Assembly: GCF_015207005.2 (NCBI RefSeq)
Contig: NZ_JADEXS020000001.1
Coordinates: 8,078,501 to 8,142,500, forward strand
From: Desmonostoc muscorum LEGE 12446
Lineage (GTDB): Bacteria; Cyanobacteriota; Cyanobacteriia; Cyanobacteriales; Nostocaceae
DNA length: 64,000 bases
Direction: 5' to 3'
The notes beneath the pieces were generated by a model, which was not told where the DNA came from, searched no databases, and saw only the letters and a program-made list of their open reading frames with translations. The translations under genes and the position numbers were made by a program. Position 1 is the stretch's first letter, and every line of letters begins with the position of its first letter. Of the stretch, positions 9,752 through 19,792 are shown in pieces.

Positions 9752-9988
9752 CTAAGAAACAGTATTTGCTTCGGGCTGAGGAATGAGTTCAAAACCTAAA
9801 GCTAGAGCCGAGCCAGTACGCTCATAGAGTTCCCAGCCAATGGCTACAGTTTGCATTTGCGATCCCACGAACAGCAGTAGGCGTCCAATGGTAAATAGCC
9901 GATAGTCCCGAAACCTCAGGGCTGCAAAGGGATCGTGCTGTGCAACAAGAGAGCTATGGCGATTTGATTTCTGTTTGCTCGAAGACAT
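9752..9988 (-). pseudogene. Truncated MFS exporter (N-terminal fragment)
   Basis: 78 residues. DPFAALRFRDYRLFTIGR followed by a hydrophobic helix and QTVAIGWELYERTGSALALG is the N-terminus of an MFS_3/EntS-like major facilitator transporter, normally about 400 residues with 12 helices. Here the homology stops after the first helix and part of the second, then runs into unrelated residues ending PQPEANTVS and a MITE-like element. It cannot be a functional transporter. The start codon overlaps the 3' end of the MarR gene by 35 bp, so it was the last gene of the ABC-exporter/MarR operon. EntS-type pumps export siderophores, and an IucA/IucC gene lies elsewhere in the window, but the link is speculative. 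Confidence 0.7.
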
Positions 9989-10427
9989 TTTTTAGTAGAG
10001 TTAAGCCTTCTTCAATGTTGGAAATTTGCTCTTCTGTCAGACCTTTGAGCAGGTCGGTAATATGAGCGCGAGTTTGATCTTGGGATTGCTTGAGTTGCTG
10101 CTTTCCCTCCTGGGTCAGATTGAGCAGCACTCGCCGCCGCTCTTGAGGATCAGCGATGCGTTCGACAAAGTTACGTTGTACTAGGCGTTCTATGGTTGCT
10201 GATGCTGTGGCAGAGGTGACACCCAAATGCTCTGCCAAGTCAGATAATGAAGCACCAGGATTCCGGTTGATAAATGCCAGCGATCGCAACTGAGGTATAG
10301 ATAAAAAAGCGGCGCTGTGGGCACGCATATCGGCTCGGATAAACCGCATCACTAATGGAACTGTTTCCATTACTCTGGCAGCACAGTCTTCGGAAGTTGT
10401 ACCTTGAGTTGGTTTATCCAAGGTCAT
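9954..10427 (-). CDS. MarR-family transcriptional regulator
   Basis: 157 residues from the ATG at 10427, chosen because AGGAGAA lies about 10 bp upstream; the longer frame to 10481 would overlap the permease. The winged-helix core contains LSIPQLRSLAFI, GASLSDLAEHLGVTSATASATIERL (helix-turn-helix) and the wing RIADPQERRRVLLNLT, as in MarR. C-terminal helices (LKGLTEEQISNIEEGLTLL) form the dimer interface. Co-transcription downstream of an ABC-2 exporter and just upstream of an MFS-exporter remnant is the usual arrangement for a drug- or phenolic-responsive repressor of efflux genes. Confidence 0.9.
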   Translation of the reverse strand: MTLDKPTQGTTSEDCAARVMETVPLVMRFIRADMRAHSAAFLSIPQLRSLAFINRNPGASLSDLAEHLGVTSATASATIERLVQRNFVERIADPQERRRVLLNLTQEGKQQLKQSQDQTRAHITDLLKGLTEEQISNIEEGLTLLKNVFEQTEIKSP

Positions 10428-10446
10428 GGGATTGTTGTTCTCCTGA

Positions 10447-11301
10447 TTACATCGCCACCCGTGGATAAAGTCGTCCACCAATGATGGCTAAGATTATTAA
10501 TGTTAACAAGAGAATTGTACAATCGAGACCAAAGCCATAGATACTAGTGCCGTTCAGCAGCATGGTGCCCCGTAAGCCATCAACCTCATAAGTCAAGGGA
10601 TTTAAATGGGAAATGAATTTTAACCAATCAGGCATCAGTGAGATGGGATAGATGGCATTGCTAGCAAAAAATAAGGGCATGGTTAATAATTGCCCAATAC
10701 CCGTCATCCGTTCTCGCGTTTTCACCAAACAGCCAATAATTAAGGAAAAAAGACAAAAGCAAGCCGCTGCCAGCATCACCAACAGTAGCACTTGGAGAAT
10801 CGCTAGGGGATGGAGATTGAGTTTGACACCTAATAAAAATGCTAATCCGTAAATGACTACTACCTGTGATAAGCACCGCACCCCACACGCCAGTGCTTTG
10901 CCCAAAACCATTGCCACACGGGGTGTAGGACTAGCTAAGAATTTATGCACAATCCCTAAATCTCGCTCCCAGATCAACGTCATCCCACCAGTGAAAATTG
11001 CCACAAATAAGACGCTCTGAGCCAGAATACCAGCGGCGATAAAATCCAAATAAGGGAGGTTTCCTGTAGGAATGGCGCGAGTCCGGGAGAAAACTTGCCC
11101 AAAAATCAGTAACCATAAAGCTGGTTGCACAGCTCTAACTATTAAATCAGTGGGATCGTGGCGGAGTTTGCGTACTTCCAATTCGGCGATCGCTAGGGTT
11201 TTCGTAACTAGCTCACTAATTGCAGAGATAAAATTAGCTCGGCGAGGAGGTGATACTTTAACCCAACCGCTGAGCAGTACGTCTGGTTCTTGCTGTGTCA
11301 C
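10447..11301 (-). CDS. ABC-2 type exporter permease
   Basis: 284 residues with about six hydrophobic helices. The cytoplasmic lead-in ELEVRKLRHDPTDLIVRAVQP precedes helix 1, and the ABC-2 signature region includes RERMTGIGQLLTMPLFFASNAIYPISLMP. This matches DrrB/NodJ-type permeases (250-290 residues), which form dimers with a separate ATPase. The start lies inside the ATPase gene (44-bp overlap), so the two are translationally coupled. The substrate is unknown; homologues export lipophilic compounds, antibiotics or polysaccharide precursors. Confidence 0.9.
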   Translation of the reverse strand: MTQQEPDVLLSGWVKVSPPRRANFISAISELVTKTLAIAELEVRKLRHDPTDLIVRAVQPALWLLIFGQVFSRTRAIPTGNLPYLDFIAAGILAQSVLFVAIFTGGMTLIWERDLGIVHKFLASPTPRVAMVLGKALACGVRCLSQVVVIYGLAFLLGVKLNLHPLAILQVLLLVMLAAACFCLFSLIIGCLVKTRERMTGIGQLLTMPLFFASNAIYPISLMPDWLKFISHLNPLTYEVDGLRGTMLLNGTSIYGFGLDCTILLLTLIILAIIGGRLYPRVAM

Positions 11302-12109
11302 GGTAGTTGACTCCTGATGTTAATTGGTCGCCTGTGTAGTGAATAAAGACATCATCCAAAGTTGCGTTTGCTTTCCCCAAGGAGGCTTTTAAGTCGCTTG
11401 GTGCGCCTGTGGTCACAACTTGGCCTTGTTGCATAATCACCACTCGGTCACAGAGACTGTCTGCTTCTTCTAAAAAGTGGGTTGTTAAAAATATAGTTGT
11501 GCCGTAATCGGCACAAAGTTGTTGCACAAGTTGCCATACTTGAGTGCGGGCGATGGGATCTAGTCCGACAGTCGGCTCATCCAGAAATAAAATTTGGGGT
11601 TGATGCAAAATCGATTGGGCAATTTCCAGCTTGCGGATCATCCCACCAGAGTAGGTTCGTACCAAGCGCTTGGCAGCATCTTGCAAACCCATGTACTCTA
11701 GAATCTCATAGATGCAGCGATCGCGTCTTTTTGTCGGTATTTCATAAAGCTTGGCAAAGATTAACAGATTTTCGTAACCCGTGAGGCTACCATCAGCAGA
11801 CAGCGCCTGGGGTACATAACCGATAGCGCGTCTGACAGCATCGGATTGCCGAGTCACATCGTAGCCAGCTAAGGTTGCTCTCCCTGCACTGATAGGCAGT
11901 AAGGTTGTCAACATTTTAATTACTGTACTTTTGCCTGCCCCATTCGGTCCGAGCAGCCCAAATACTTCACCTTGCTCCACAGATATGCTCAGGTTATTAA
12001 CAGCAGTTAACTTGCCAAAATGGCGCGTCAGTCCCTGAGTTTCCAAAATCAGTGGTTTTGGCTCGCTAGCTGGTTGCGATCGATTGATTTTTCCCGTAAG
12101 TATTGTCAC
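11258..12109 (-). CDS. ABC exporter ATPase (DrrA-like)
   Basis: 283 residues. Walker A is GPNGAGKST, the Q-loop region is GYVPQ, the ABC signature is YSGGMIRKLEIA, Walker B is ILFLDEPTVGLD, and the switch histidine is in TIFLTTHFLEEAD. The C-terminal LGKANATLDDVFIHYTGDQL is typical of the DrrA/CcmA-type subfamily that pairs with ABC-2 permeases. The last 44 bp overlap the permease start. The gene is the first of a minus-strand operon: ATPase, permease, MarR, MFS fragment. The 181 bp upstream separate it from the GGDEF/EAL gene and would hold the operon promoter. Confidence 0.93.
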   Translation of the reverse strand: MTILTGKINRSQPASEPKPLILETQGLTRHFGKLTAVNNLSISVEQGEVFGLLGPNGAGKSTVIKMLTTLLPISAGRATLAGYDVTRQSDAVRRAIGYVPQALSADGSLTGYENLLIFAKLYEIPTKRRDRCIYEILEYMGLQDAAKRLVRTYSGGMIRKLEIAQSILHQPQILFLDEPTVGLDPIARTQVWQLVQQLCADYGTTIFLTTHFLEEADSLCDRVVIMQQGQVVTTGAPSDLKASLGKANATLDDVFIHYTGDQLTSGVNYRDTARTRRTAQRLG

Positions 12110-12290
12110 AAGTTTCGATGCACCTAATTTAGTTAGATAAACTAACTATTAGTTTCCCAATACATTTGTCTGAAGTCAATAGTTCGCTGATAGAAAAATA
12201 GAAAGTGGGCATGGGGAGATGACGGATCAGAGGGTAGAATAATAACTCCTAACTCACGGCCCCAGCACTCCTAATGTCCCATGCCCAATC

Positions 12291-14927
12291 CTAAAGGGTT
12301 GGTCGTTTACTTTCCAGGACTTCTGTGGCTTTTTGGGCAGAAAGCGGTCGGTAGAATAGAAAACCTTGAACATCTTCGCAGTGGATAGATCTTAAAAACT
12401 CCAATTCCTCTTCGTTTTCTACCCCTTCGGCTGTCAGCCTCAATCCCAAACTCCGCCCCAAGGTAACTATCGCCTTGATAATATGAGCGACTTTGACATC
12501 GTGCGTCAAATCTTGAATGAAAGACTTATCGATTTTCAAGTTGTGGAGTGGCAAAAGCTGTAGGCGTGAGAGGGAAGAATGACCAGTACCAAAGTCATCA
12601 ATTGAGAGATGAACGCCCATTTGCTGTAAATTTTGTAATACGGTTCGGGTGAAGTCTAAATCTTCAATGGCTGTGGTTTCAGTAATTTCTAACTCTAAAA
12701 AGTGAGCATCTAGTCTTGTTTGTTCTAAAATTTTGGCTACAGTCTCTACTAATTGGGGTTGGCGGAATTGCTTAAGAGAAAGATTAACGGCGATCATCAG
12801 GGGTGGTAATCCTGCATCTTGCCAAGTTTTATTTTGCTTACAGGCTGTCCGCAGTACCCATTCGCCGATGGGGACAATTAATCCGCTTTGTTCAGCCAGG
12901 GGAATGAAAACACTGGGCGCGACCAATCCCATCTCCGGGTGTTGCCAACGCAACAAAGCCTCCATTCCAGTAATTTCTCCTGTGGTAATGTTCACACGAG
13001 GTTGATAGTACACGGAAAATTCTTTGCGTTCTAGGGCATAGCGCAAGCTTTTCTCTAAAGTCAGAAGTTCAGGATTTTTGGCGCTCAGGGAAGCACTGTA
13101 GAATTGGTAGTTATTTCGTCCTTTGTCTTTGGCGTGATACAAAGCGGTATCTGCGTGCTGGATTAGTGTTTCGGCGTCAGGACTGTTGCGATCGAGCAAG
13201 GCAATACCAAGGCTGGCACTGATGTAAAGTTCATGCCCTTGGAGATAAAAAGCATCCTCTAAGGTTTGTAAGATTCTCTGTGCGACTTGGGTTACTTCTT
13301 CGATATTATTCACTCGCGGGAGTAAAATGATAAACTCATCGCCTCCCCAACGGGCTACGGTGTCTCCCTTTCTGAGTGAGTCTTTTAATCTTTGAGCGAC
13401 GTTTTGTAATAACTTGTCTCCCAGCGTGTGCCCAAGAGTGTCATTGATTACCTTGAAGCGATCCAAGTCGAGGAAGATCACAGCTAAACTTTCCCCGTTG
13501 CGAATTGCGTTGGGCAGGGTTTTGCCTAGCATCTCGTCAAATAGTAGACGATTCGGTAACGCTGTGAGCATATCATGCAGGGCTTGATAGCGAATCTTTT
13601 CTTCTACTTGCTGACGCTGCCGCGCACCAATAATACTGGCTGCCATCGTCAATAGGGTGGATTCTTCGTGCCTTGACCAATGACGCTCACAGGTGCAGTC
13701 TGCCAAACCAAGGTAACCCCAAAACTCGTTCTCCAACCGCAGAGGTACTAGAAGTAGGGATTGAATGTCGTCTCGAATCAATAATTGTTGTTCGACGACG
13801 GGAAATGTTTGGGTGAGTCCGTTAATTGACTGCCCACTGGAGAGAACATTGTACCAACGAGTTAATCCAGAAGCTTCATAAGGCTGATTCTGCCAATAGT
13901 GGTGGGTAGGTTCGATAAAAGATTGTGTCCATTCAAACCGCAGGCTCACTGCTATTTCCCCTGTGGCAGGATGGGGGTGATTTTGGAAAAGATAAGCACG
14001 ATCTGCTTTGGCAGCTTCGCCCAAAACAGCTAGAGCTCTCTCAATGCCTGTTTCGTAATTCATTTCGCCCAGCAAATAATTGGCGGCTTCTGCAACTGCT
14101 TGTAACAAGCGATCGCGCTGGTGTAGTTCGGCTGTGGCTTGCTTTTGTTCTGTAATATCTCTGGCAATAAAAGTTCTAATTAAATCACTTTCAGGAAGGT
14201 AGAGAACTGATTGTTCAAAAATTTCTGTACCTACTTCCACTTCCCGCATAAAAGAATTTTTTTCTAGATTCTTAACAGCGCTTAACAGTCCTTTTAAGAT
14301 TGGATGTTGCATCCCAGTTTCTCTCAGTTTGGGAAACTTGAGAGCTGCGGCTGGATTGAGATAAGTCACTGTTCCCTCGAAATCCATCTCGATAATTGGA
14401 TTGGGGATCAGTTCTGGGAAGGATGCTAGGCGAGCAAGAGCAGTCTCACTAGCTGCTTCAAAGGTGGGATCGACAGCTAGGGTTTGAAAAGGATTGGCAG
14501 GATTGGGTTGCTCTGATAAAAAACCAAATAAATCTTCAATATCACAAGATTCAGAAAATGCTTGTTCTGAGAGATTAGAAATAGCATAATATTTGGCTTG
14601 AGCTTGATTATTACCAAAGGCAATGACATCTCCATGTCTGAGGTTGTGAGAGAAGCATCTATCGCCATTGACAAACAAGCCATTGGTACTTCCTTTACCC
14701 TTGTAGTTGCCATCAATTATCTGGAAGCCATATTGGTCACTTTCTGGAACAGTTACTCGCAATAAAATTGCATGTTGCATTGATACTGAGCGGGAAGCTA
14801 AGACAATAGTATTGGCGGAATGTCTTCCTAAAGAATAAGTAGCCTCTCTCAGGGTGACAGTTCGCTGCCCTTGTAGGTCTTGGATGACCAACAGATGGCG
14901 TATTTTTTCCCGCTCATTTCCTAGCAT
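12291..14927 (-). CDS. FHA-PAS-GAF-GGDEF-EAL cyclic-di-GMP protein
   Basis: 878 residues. Domains in order: FHA (about 20-110, with SLGRHSANTIVL and SVSMQHA), PAS (about 165-265, ending ARDITEQKQ), GAF (about 275-430), GGDEF (about 445-605, active site ARWGGDEF intact) and EAL (about 620-870). The EAL catalytic set is intact: EALLRWQHPE, NLSLKQF, LEITET, IDDFGTGHSS, KIDKSFI and TAEGVEN. It could therefore both make and degrade c-di-GMP, and GAF/PAS input probably decides which. The FHA domain implies control by phosphothreonine, i.e. a Ser/Thr kinase input. GAGGAAGAATC gives a good ribosome-binding site for the ATG at 14927. It is transcribed alone. Confidence 0.93.
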   Translation of the reverse strand: MLGNEREKIRHLLVIQDLQGQRTVTLREATYSLGRHSANTIVLASRSVSMQHAILLRVTVPESDQYGFQIIDGNYKGKGSTNGLFVNGDRCFSHNLRHGDVIAFGNNQAQAKYYAISNLSEQAFSESCDIEDLFGFLSEQPNPANPFQTLAVDPTFEAASETALARLASFPELIPNPIIEMDFEGTVTYLNPAAALKFPKLRETGMQHPILKGLLSAVKNLEKNSFMREVEVGTEIFEQSVLYLPESDLIRTFIARDITEQKQATAELHQRDRLLQAVAEAANYLLGEMNYETGIERALAVLGEAAKADRAYLFQNHPHPATGEIAVSLRFEWTQSFIEPTHHYWQNQPYEASGLTRWYNVLSSGQSINGLTQTFPVVEQQLLIRDDIQSLLLVPLRLENEFWGYLGLADCTCERHWSRHEESTLLTMAASIIGARQRQQVEEKIRYQALHDMLTALPNRLLFDEMLGKTLPNAIRNGESLAVIFLDLDRFKVINDTLGHTLGDKLLQNVAQRLKDSLRKGDTVARWGGDEFIILLPRVNNIEEVTQVAQRILQTLEDAFYLQGHELYISASLGIALLDRNSPDAETLIQHADTALYHAKDKGRNNYQFYSASLSAKNPELLTLEKSLRYALERKEFSVYYQPRVNITTGEITGMEALLRWQHPEMGLVAPSVFIPLAEQSGLIVPIGEWVLRTACKQNKTWQDAGLPPLMIAVNLSLKQFRQPQLVETVAKILEQTRLDAHFLELEITETTAIEDLDFTRTVLQNLQQMGVHLSIDDFGTGHSSLSRLQLLPLHNLKIDKSFIQDLTHDVKVAHIIKAIVTLGRSLGLRLTAEGVENEEELEFLRSIHCEDVQGFLFYRPLSAQKATEVLESKRPTL

Positions 14928-15632
14928 GATTCTTCCTCAAATTTTCATATTTTTAGGTTTTAGTCTGAAAAATACTGCTCCCATAAGTTCAGAATTTTAA
15001 GTTCCGCTTTTTAGGGAATTTAGTCAATTAAATTTATTGCTATCTATGATTCCAAAATTTGTATGAGGATGCAAACCAGCCTTTTTCTTGAGAATTTAGC
15101 TTCTGGGATGAGATGCCCAATTGTCTAACCCGTTTTTGCTGTAGAAGTCCTAGCTGTTTTCTCAAGTCATGCATAATTTATAAACTTTGTTCGTTGGTCT
15201 ATATAATCTAACCTTTCCTTTTTTTAGGATACCCAAAATAAAATCAAACACCGAATACAATACATGGTATATTTGCGGATTTTTACTTTCAACTGATGGT
15301 TCAATTCCGAAAAAACCACAGAGTATGCAACGATAATTTATTGCTATCTAAGTTTGAAAAATTAAAAACCTCAAAGTAAAAAATAAAAATCAAATACTTC
15401 TAATTTCATGGTATTTAACTTTTGACACATTGTTGATTTACGACAGTTGCCTCAAATTGCCGCCACTACAAGGGTTGCCTCCACAGGGTGTCCTGTAGAC
15501 GCAAAGAGACTTCTCAGAAAGCGACAAATCTTTATTTTATTTTCCAGAAATAAATTTAGGGCGTTGTTAGGAATTATTTTTTCTTGATGAGTGCTTTTTA
15601 ATTGTTAACTTTTGCCTTATTTGGTAAGTGAT
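14928..15632. other. AT-rich intergenic region, no gene seen
   Basis: About 700 bp between two minus-strand genes. The right-hand flank would contain the end of the two-partner-secretion transporter transcript, and the left part is the upstream region of the FHA-GGDEF-EAL gene. Near 15480-15505 there is a fragment resembling the interspersed TAGACGC-type repeat. No open frame of note, no tRNA and no clear terminator hairpin were recognised. Confidence 0.5.
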
Positions 15633-17429
15633 TTAAAAAGGATTATAGAGTAAGCTAAAATACAAACCGTTTTCTTGTAATGTGCGATCGCCAGACTCAA
15701 CTGATACTAAAGGAATTCCCCAATCAAGACGAACAGTGAAGCGTGAGCCTTGTGACCAACGCAACCCCAAACCAACAGCAGCCAGGGTATTAGGGTCGGG
15801 ATTCTCTCTACCAGAACTGTTCCAACCAACACCAAAATCAACAAAGGGGACGACCTGCAAGGTACTATCTATCTGCGATAAACGCAGAATCGGTATTTGA
15901 ACTTCAGCAGAAACAAAAGTGGCATTATCTGTTAACAAGTAATCTTGACGGTAGCCGCGAATGCTATCTTGCCCACCTAAGCCAAATTGCTCTATGGGCA
16001 AAAGTCTTCTGGATGCCAGTTGCGTATTTAAACGAAGTAAAAATAAGGTTTCAGGAGCTAACAGGCGTGCCCACTGCGCTTGTCCTTGCCAAGCAAAAAA
16101 ACGGCTATCGGGGGGATTTTCATTAATCGTGGCATCCAACACATCAATGCCCAAGCTAAATTGAGAGCGTAAGGCAATAACTTCACGGCTATTGCGAGAA
16201 GTCCATTCTTGAAAAAATCGCAACGCAGATACCCTGGTATGTCCCTGTTCATCAGCTCCAGGTGAAATTTCAGACGCGGGCACCCCTTCTCTCTGTAAAA
16301 AGGATGAGATATCACTTTCCCGTCGGGAGGCTGTTAAGCCAAGGGCTAATTCTTGTGTAGGAGTTTGAACTATTGGCTGGCGAAATGTCAGTTCGTAATA
16401 GCGAGAATCAGAATGGATATCTAAAACCTCGAAAGGAGGTTCAATGACATTGCTCGATGTGATGCCATAGTTGAAGGTAAGGGTTCCGTTGCGGGCATTG
16501 AGTGGTAAGGTGTAGCTGGCGTCAAAGGAGTTACTACCATCGGTATTGGTGTAAGCTATACCCAGACTATCTCCCAATCCCAATAAGTTAGCTTCATTCA
16601 ATTGTAATCGGCGTCGGAAACTACCTACACTAGGCGATCGCCCATTATCCAGAACTATTTGGCTACTAAAGGTTTTTGCCTCGTTAATCTTGACTTCTAA
16701 CAGACTCGCACCCGTGCGCGAACCCGCTGAGAGTTCAGCAGACAAGTTTTCTATTAAAGGATTAAGTTGCAAAAGTTGTAATGCCTCCAACAAACGCTGC
16801 CGATTCAGAGGAGGTGATGTAGCTATTGCTAGTCGGCTACGGACATAATTGCGATTCAACCGCCGAGTCCCAGTTATTTGAATGTCTTCTAATTTACCTT
16901 CGATTACCTAAATTTTGACAACACCAGATTGGATGGTTTGAGGTGGGATATAGGCACCAGAGGTAATGTAACCATTTTGTACGTATAAGTCAGTAATTTT
17001 GGAGCGTGCCTGATACACTTCGGTGAGGGAAATCGGTCGTTTGGTAAATTCAGCAGTAGCTTCGGCTAACTCTTCGGGACTAAAAACTGTGCTACCAATA
17101 ACTTCAAACCGTTCAACGATAATAGTTTGAGGAAACTTGTTAGGAACTGATTCCTCAGGTGTGGGAGTTGGGGTAGAGGGTGGAAATAATTCTGCTGGCG
17201 GGGGAAGTGGCTGTGGCAGTTCTGGTGAGGGAAGTGGGGAAGGCGCGGGTGGTTGAACATCCTGTGGCTGTGGGATCTGTTGCGACAAGATCAAATTGCT
17301 ATTTGGTAGTTTTGTCGTATCGACAGCCTGAGCTTTTAGGGGTATGGAAGCTAAGCTGCTCAGGGATACAAACACACTCAGTGGTAATAACCACAACGTT
17401 GCAATATTAAAGGGATATTTATCGATCAT
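15633..17429 (-). pseudogene. Two-partner-secretion transporter (ShlB/FhaC family), in-frame stop
   Basis: The first 173 residues have a signal peptide (about 1-35, ending KAQA), a proline-rich linker (about 60-105) and a POTRA domain (IIVERFEVIGSTVFSPEEL...YVQNGYITSGAYIPPQ). Translation then meets TAG at 16908-16910 after GVVKI. The same frame continues without shift as VIEGKLEDIQITGTRRLN and then 408 residues of ShlB-type outer-membrane beta-barrel ending in a terminal phenylalanine (YNPF), as expected for barrel assembly. The total, about 597 codons, is normal for the family. The stop sits where homologues usually have Gln (KIQVxEG), so one C-to-T change (CAG to TAG) explains it. It is either a young pseudogene or an amber-readthrough gene; the 408-residue part alone lacks export and POTRA functions. 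Confidence 0.88.
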
Positions 17430-17552
17430 CGCACTGGACTATTTTTGATCGGGAATTATGGCACTATACGGAGACTGCCATAGATGTGAATCTTACTTCA
17501 TCTTTTGCCACTAAAGTTAATATCTTCTGCAAATCTCAATCGAAAACCGAAA

Positions 17553-17930
17553 TTAAGTGTTGATTGCAGACTTGAAATTATCAATATTCACAACGGTGGT
17601 TGGCTTGTTCCGCGATCGCCGTTTAGTACCGATTGATGAATGCTCTGACTGCATCAATGTAGCAGTGCGAGATGTTGCTGCTCTCAATTCAATCCCTGCC
17701 CCCCGATCACGTGCTAACCGCCATAGACTCATTAACTCCGATAACCGTTCTTGTTGCTTGACACTGAAAAATAGGTCAGGGCGAAAGCTTTGAATGACGG
17801 GTAGTGCGCTGAATTCAGTCTCTCCCAACTCGGCAGTTAAGCCATCTAAGGCTTATCCCGCAGTTTTGCCAACACAGTGTTTATCACCTGCGCTCGCACG
17901 ATATACAGCAGATTGCAACAGGCGTGAGGT
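17553..17930 (-). pseudogene. Decayed gene of unknown function
   Basis: One frame reads GKTAG-stop-ALDGLTAELGETEF, then SALPVIQSFRPDLFF and QERLSELMSLWRLARDRGAG. After that the sense of the frame is lost (EQQHLAL appears in another frame and further stops follow). The block resembles a conserved segment seen in cyanobacterial hypothetical proteins, with consensus like LxxLMxxWRxARDxG followed by an EQQxELExLIEAEL helix. The stop falls where Gln would fit. No function can be assigned. Confidence 0.5.
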
Positions 17931-18210
17931 ACAGATAATCGTAGGGAACATGGCTGTGCCCCTAGCCATATAAACAAAGTATTATTCTCAATTTCTTTAT
18001 CACTATTATAGGCGTAGTGACTTCACTTGATACCATTTTGACTATTTCAGTATCAATACTAGTCAATTAGTAATCATTTTTGTATGTACTGAGGAGAATG
18101 ATCAGCGATCGCTTCCTCTTTGACTTTATCTAATAAATTGATCTTGCTCCCGTTTAATACAATGGAGGTAAGATGTTTTAACAGATAGGTCTTCTTGACA
18201 ATGATTGACC

Positions 18211-18259
18211 TATCTTTTTCTCCTGAAGGCGTGTGTCGCACCTTCAGGAGAAAAAGATA
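18211..18259. terminator. Strong 19-bp-stem hairpin terminator
   Basis: TATCTTTTTCTCCTGAAGG and its exact reverse complement are separated by 11 bases, and runs of T lie on both sides. It starts 4 bp beyond the stop codon of the patatin C-terminal part (minus strand), so it most likely ends that transcript and could work in both directions. Confidence 0.75.
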
Positions 18260-18856
18260 TTTTTAGGGTTTGTTAACTACTTCTTGTGGCTTTGACAGAA
18301 TAAATCGTTTGATTCCTTCTTTTATCTGTGAGCCACGGTTGTATCTAGTCTCAAAGGTATAACTTTTATTGCCATTAATGTATTCTTTGGTAGCCAACTT
18401 CAACAGTTCTATATTACCTTCGCTAGCATTAGACATATCGTTATCAATTCTTTCTTCAATTAAGTGATTTTTTTGTAATTTTTTATCATGTATTACAGGC
18501 ATCTGAGCAATTCCTTGGAATTCTTTACAAAGCTCTTTGTCCGATAGAGCAATTTTTTGATCTTTTAATACTTCTTTATATATTTCATTATATAGTTTAT
18601 CATCCTTCTCTAGCTTGTCTGGTGTATACATAGTTTGATTTAAGTCAAATTGAAGACGTAAATAACGTTCAGATTTTCGTCCTCCCATTAAGCTACGGCA
18701 GATTCTATCCTGAACTTCTCCTTGACCTGCCATAAATACATTAGTAATGCGAGTTGCCCACTGAACTAGTCCCCAACCTTGGATCTCTTTAAATTCATAT
18801 GGTTCTGTATCTTTACCAGTTCCAATCGAAAGTAAGGATATATTTTCGAGTTTATA

Positions 18857-19792
18857 GAACCCATTTGACATCTAAGAAGGTGCTGCAAGCCTCTTAATCA
18901 TTAGCCTGATGAAGCAGATATTGAGTTTGGCAGTGGCACTAACCAGGGTTCGTTCAAAGTTCTTAACCAGAATTTTACAGCGCTCCATCCAAGCATTGGA
19001 GCGTTCGATCACCCATCTAGCTATTGCCGGAACAAATCCAGATTTTCCTTGTGCCGCTTTCTCTTGTTTTGAGGGTTTCGTAGAAAGTTGAAACTGAATT
19101 TTGGTCATGATCTCTGGGTAAATTCGCTCTAACTCCTGAGTCAAATATTCTGGGTGATACCCATGATCTAGCAGGATAGTAATCTTGGGAATATCGATAG
19201 GTTTTGACTTGAAGTAGTCGATGTTGAGAGTAAACATCTCAATTAATCCGGCATCATCCGAGACATTGGCGCGAGTACAGAGCGTAAAAAAGGGAAACCC
19301 AAGGGTGTCAATAGCCAAATGCCTTTTAATACCGTTGGTGGCTTTGTAGAAGCAAAAACCTTTCGACTCCACACTGGCGTTGCAGGTATTTTTCACTGCT
19401 TGGGAGTCAATGATGATCAATGTCGTCCAGTGCGGTTTTTTTTTTACCTGTTCACGCACTTGTCCATGTAAGACACTCATCAGTTCCTCAAATACCCCGG
19501 CTGCTCGCCACTGTTTGTAGTGCCAATATACAGTGGAATAAGGGGGGAGGTCTTTAGGTAAGTCTTGCCAATTGCATCCATTTTTTAGTTGATAGAGAAT
19601 TCCATTGAAGATATCTCGCTTTGGCCAGTTGGTCGGTCGAGTCTGCTTCTTAGTCGGTAATATCTCTTGCAATAAGGGTTCAAAAATTTCCCATTCTGCA
19701 TCAGTGAGGTTGCTGGAATACGCCATTAGTATTGGATTTTAGATGCTGAGGAGTACCTTAATTCAAAACCTCACAAGATGTCAAATGGGTTC
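18857..19792 (-). mobile_element. Complete IS5-family insertion sequence
   Basis: 936 bp bounded by perfect 17-bp terminal inverted repeats GAACCCATTTGACATCT / AGATGTCAAATGGGTTC, flanked on each side by TATA (18853-18856 and 19793-19796), the likely 4-bp target duplication. It carries one intact transposase gene. Fragments of this same sequence occur, rearranged, inside the RND gene at 41669-41830. Confidence 0.9.
18872..19726 (-). CDS. IS5-family DDE transposase
   Basis: 284 residues. The N-terminal DUF4096-type domain has LTDAEWEIFEPLL, RDIFNGILYQLKNGCNWQDLP and STVYWHYKQW. The catalytic core has the first Asp in TLIIIDSQAVKNT, a GIKRHLAIDTLG motif, the second Asp in ILLDHGYHPEY, and the Glu in RWVIERSNAWMERCK. 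It is full length and apparently active (IS427/IS1031-like group). It is the only gene in the 936-bp element; its stop overlaps the inner edge of the right-hand terminal repeat as transcribed. Confidence 0.93.
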   Translation of the reverse strand: MAYSSNLTDAEWEIFEPLLQEILPTKKQTRPTNWPKRDIFNGILYQLKNGCNWQDLPKDLPPYSTVYWHYKQWRAAGVFEELMSVLHGQVREQVKKKPHWTTLIIIDSQAVKNTCNASVESKGFCFYKATNGIKRHLAIDTLGFPFFTLCTRANVSDDAGLIEMFTLNIDYFKSKPIDIPKITILLDHGYHPEYLTQELERIYPEIMTKIQFQLSTKPSKQEKAAQGKSGFVPAIARWVIERSNAWMERCKILVKNFERTLVSATAKLNICFIRLMIKRLAAPS

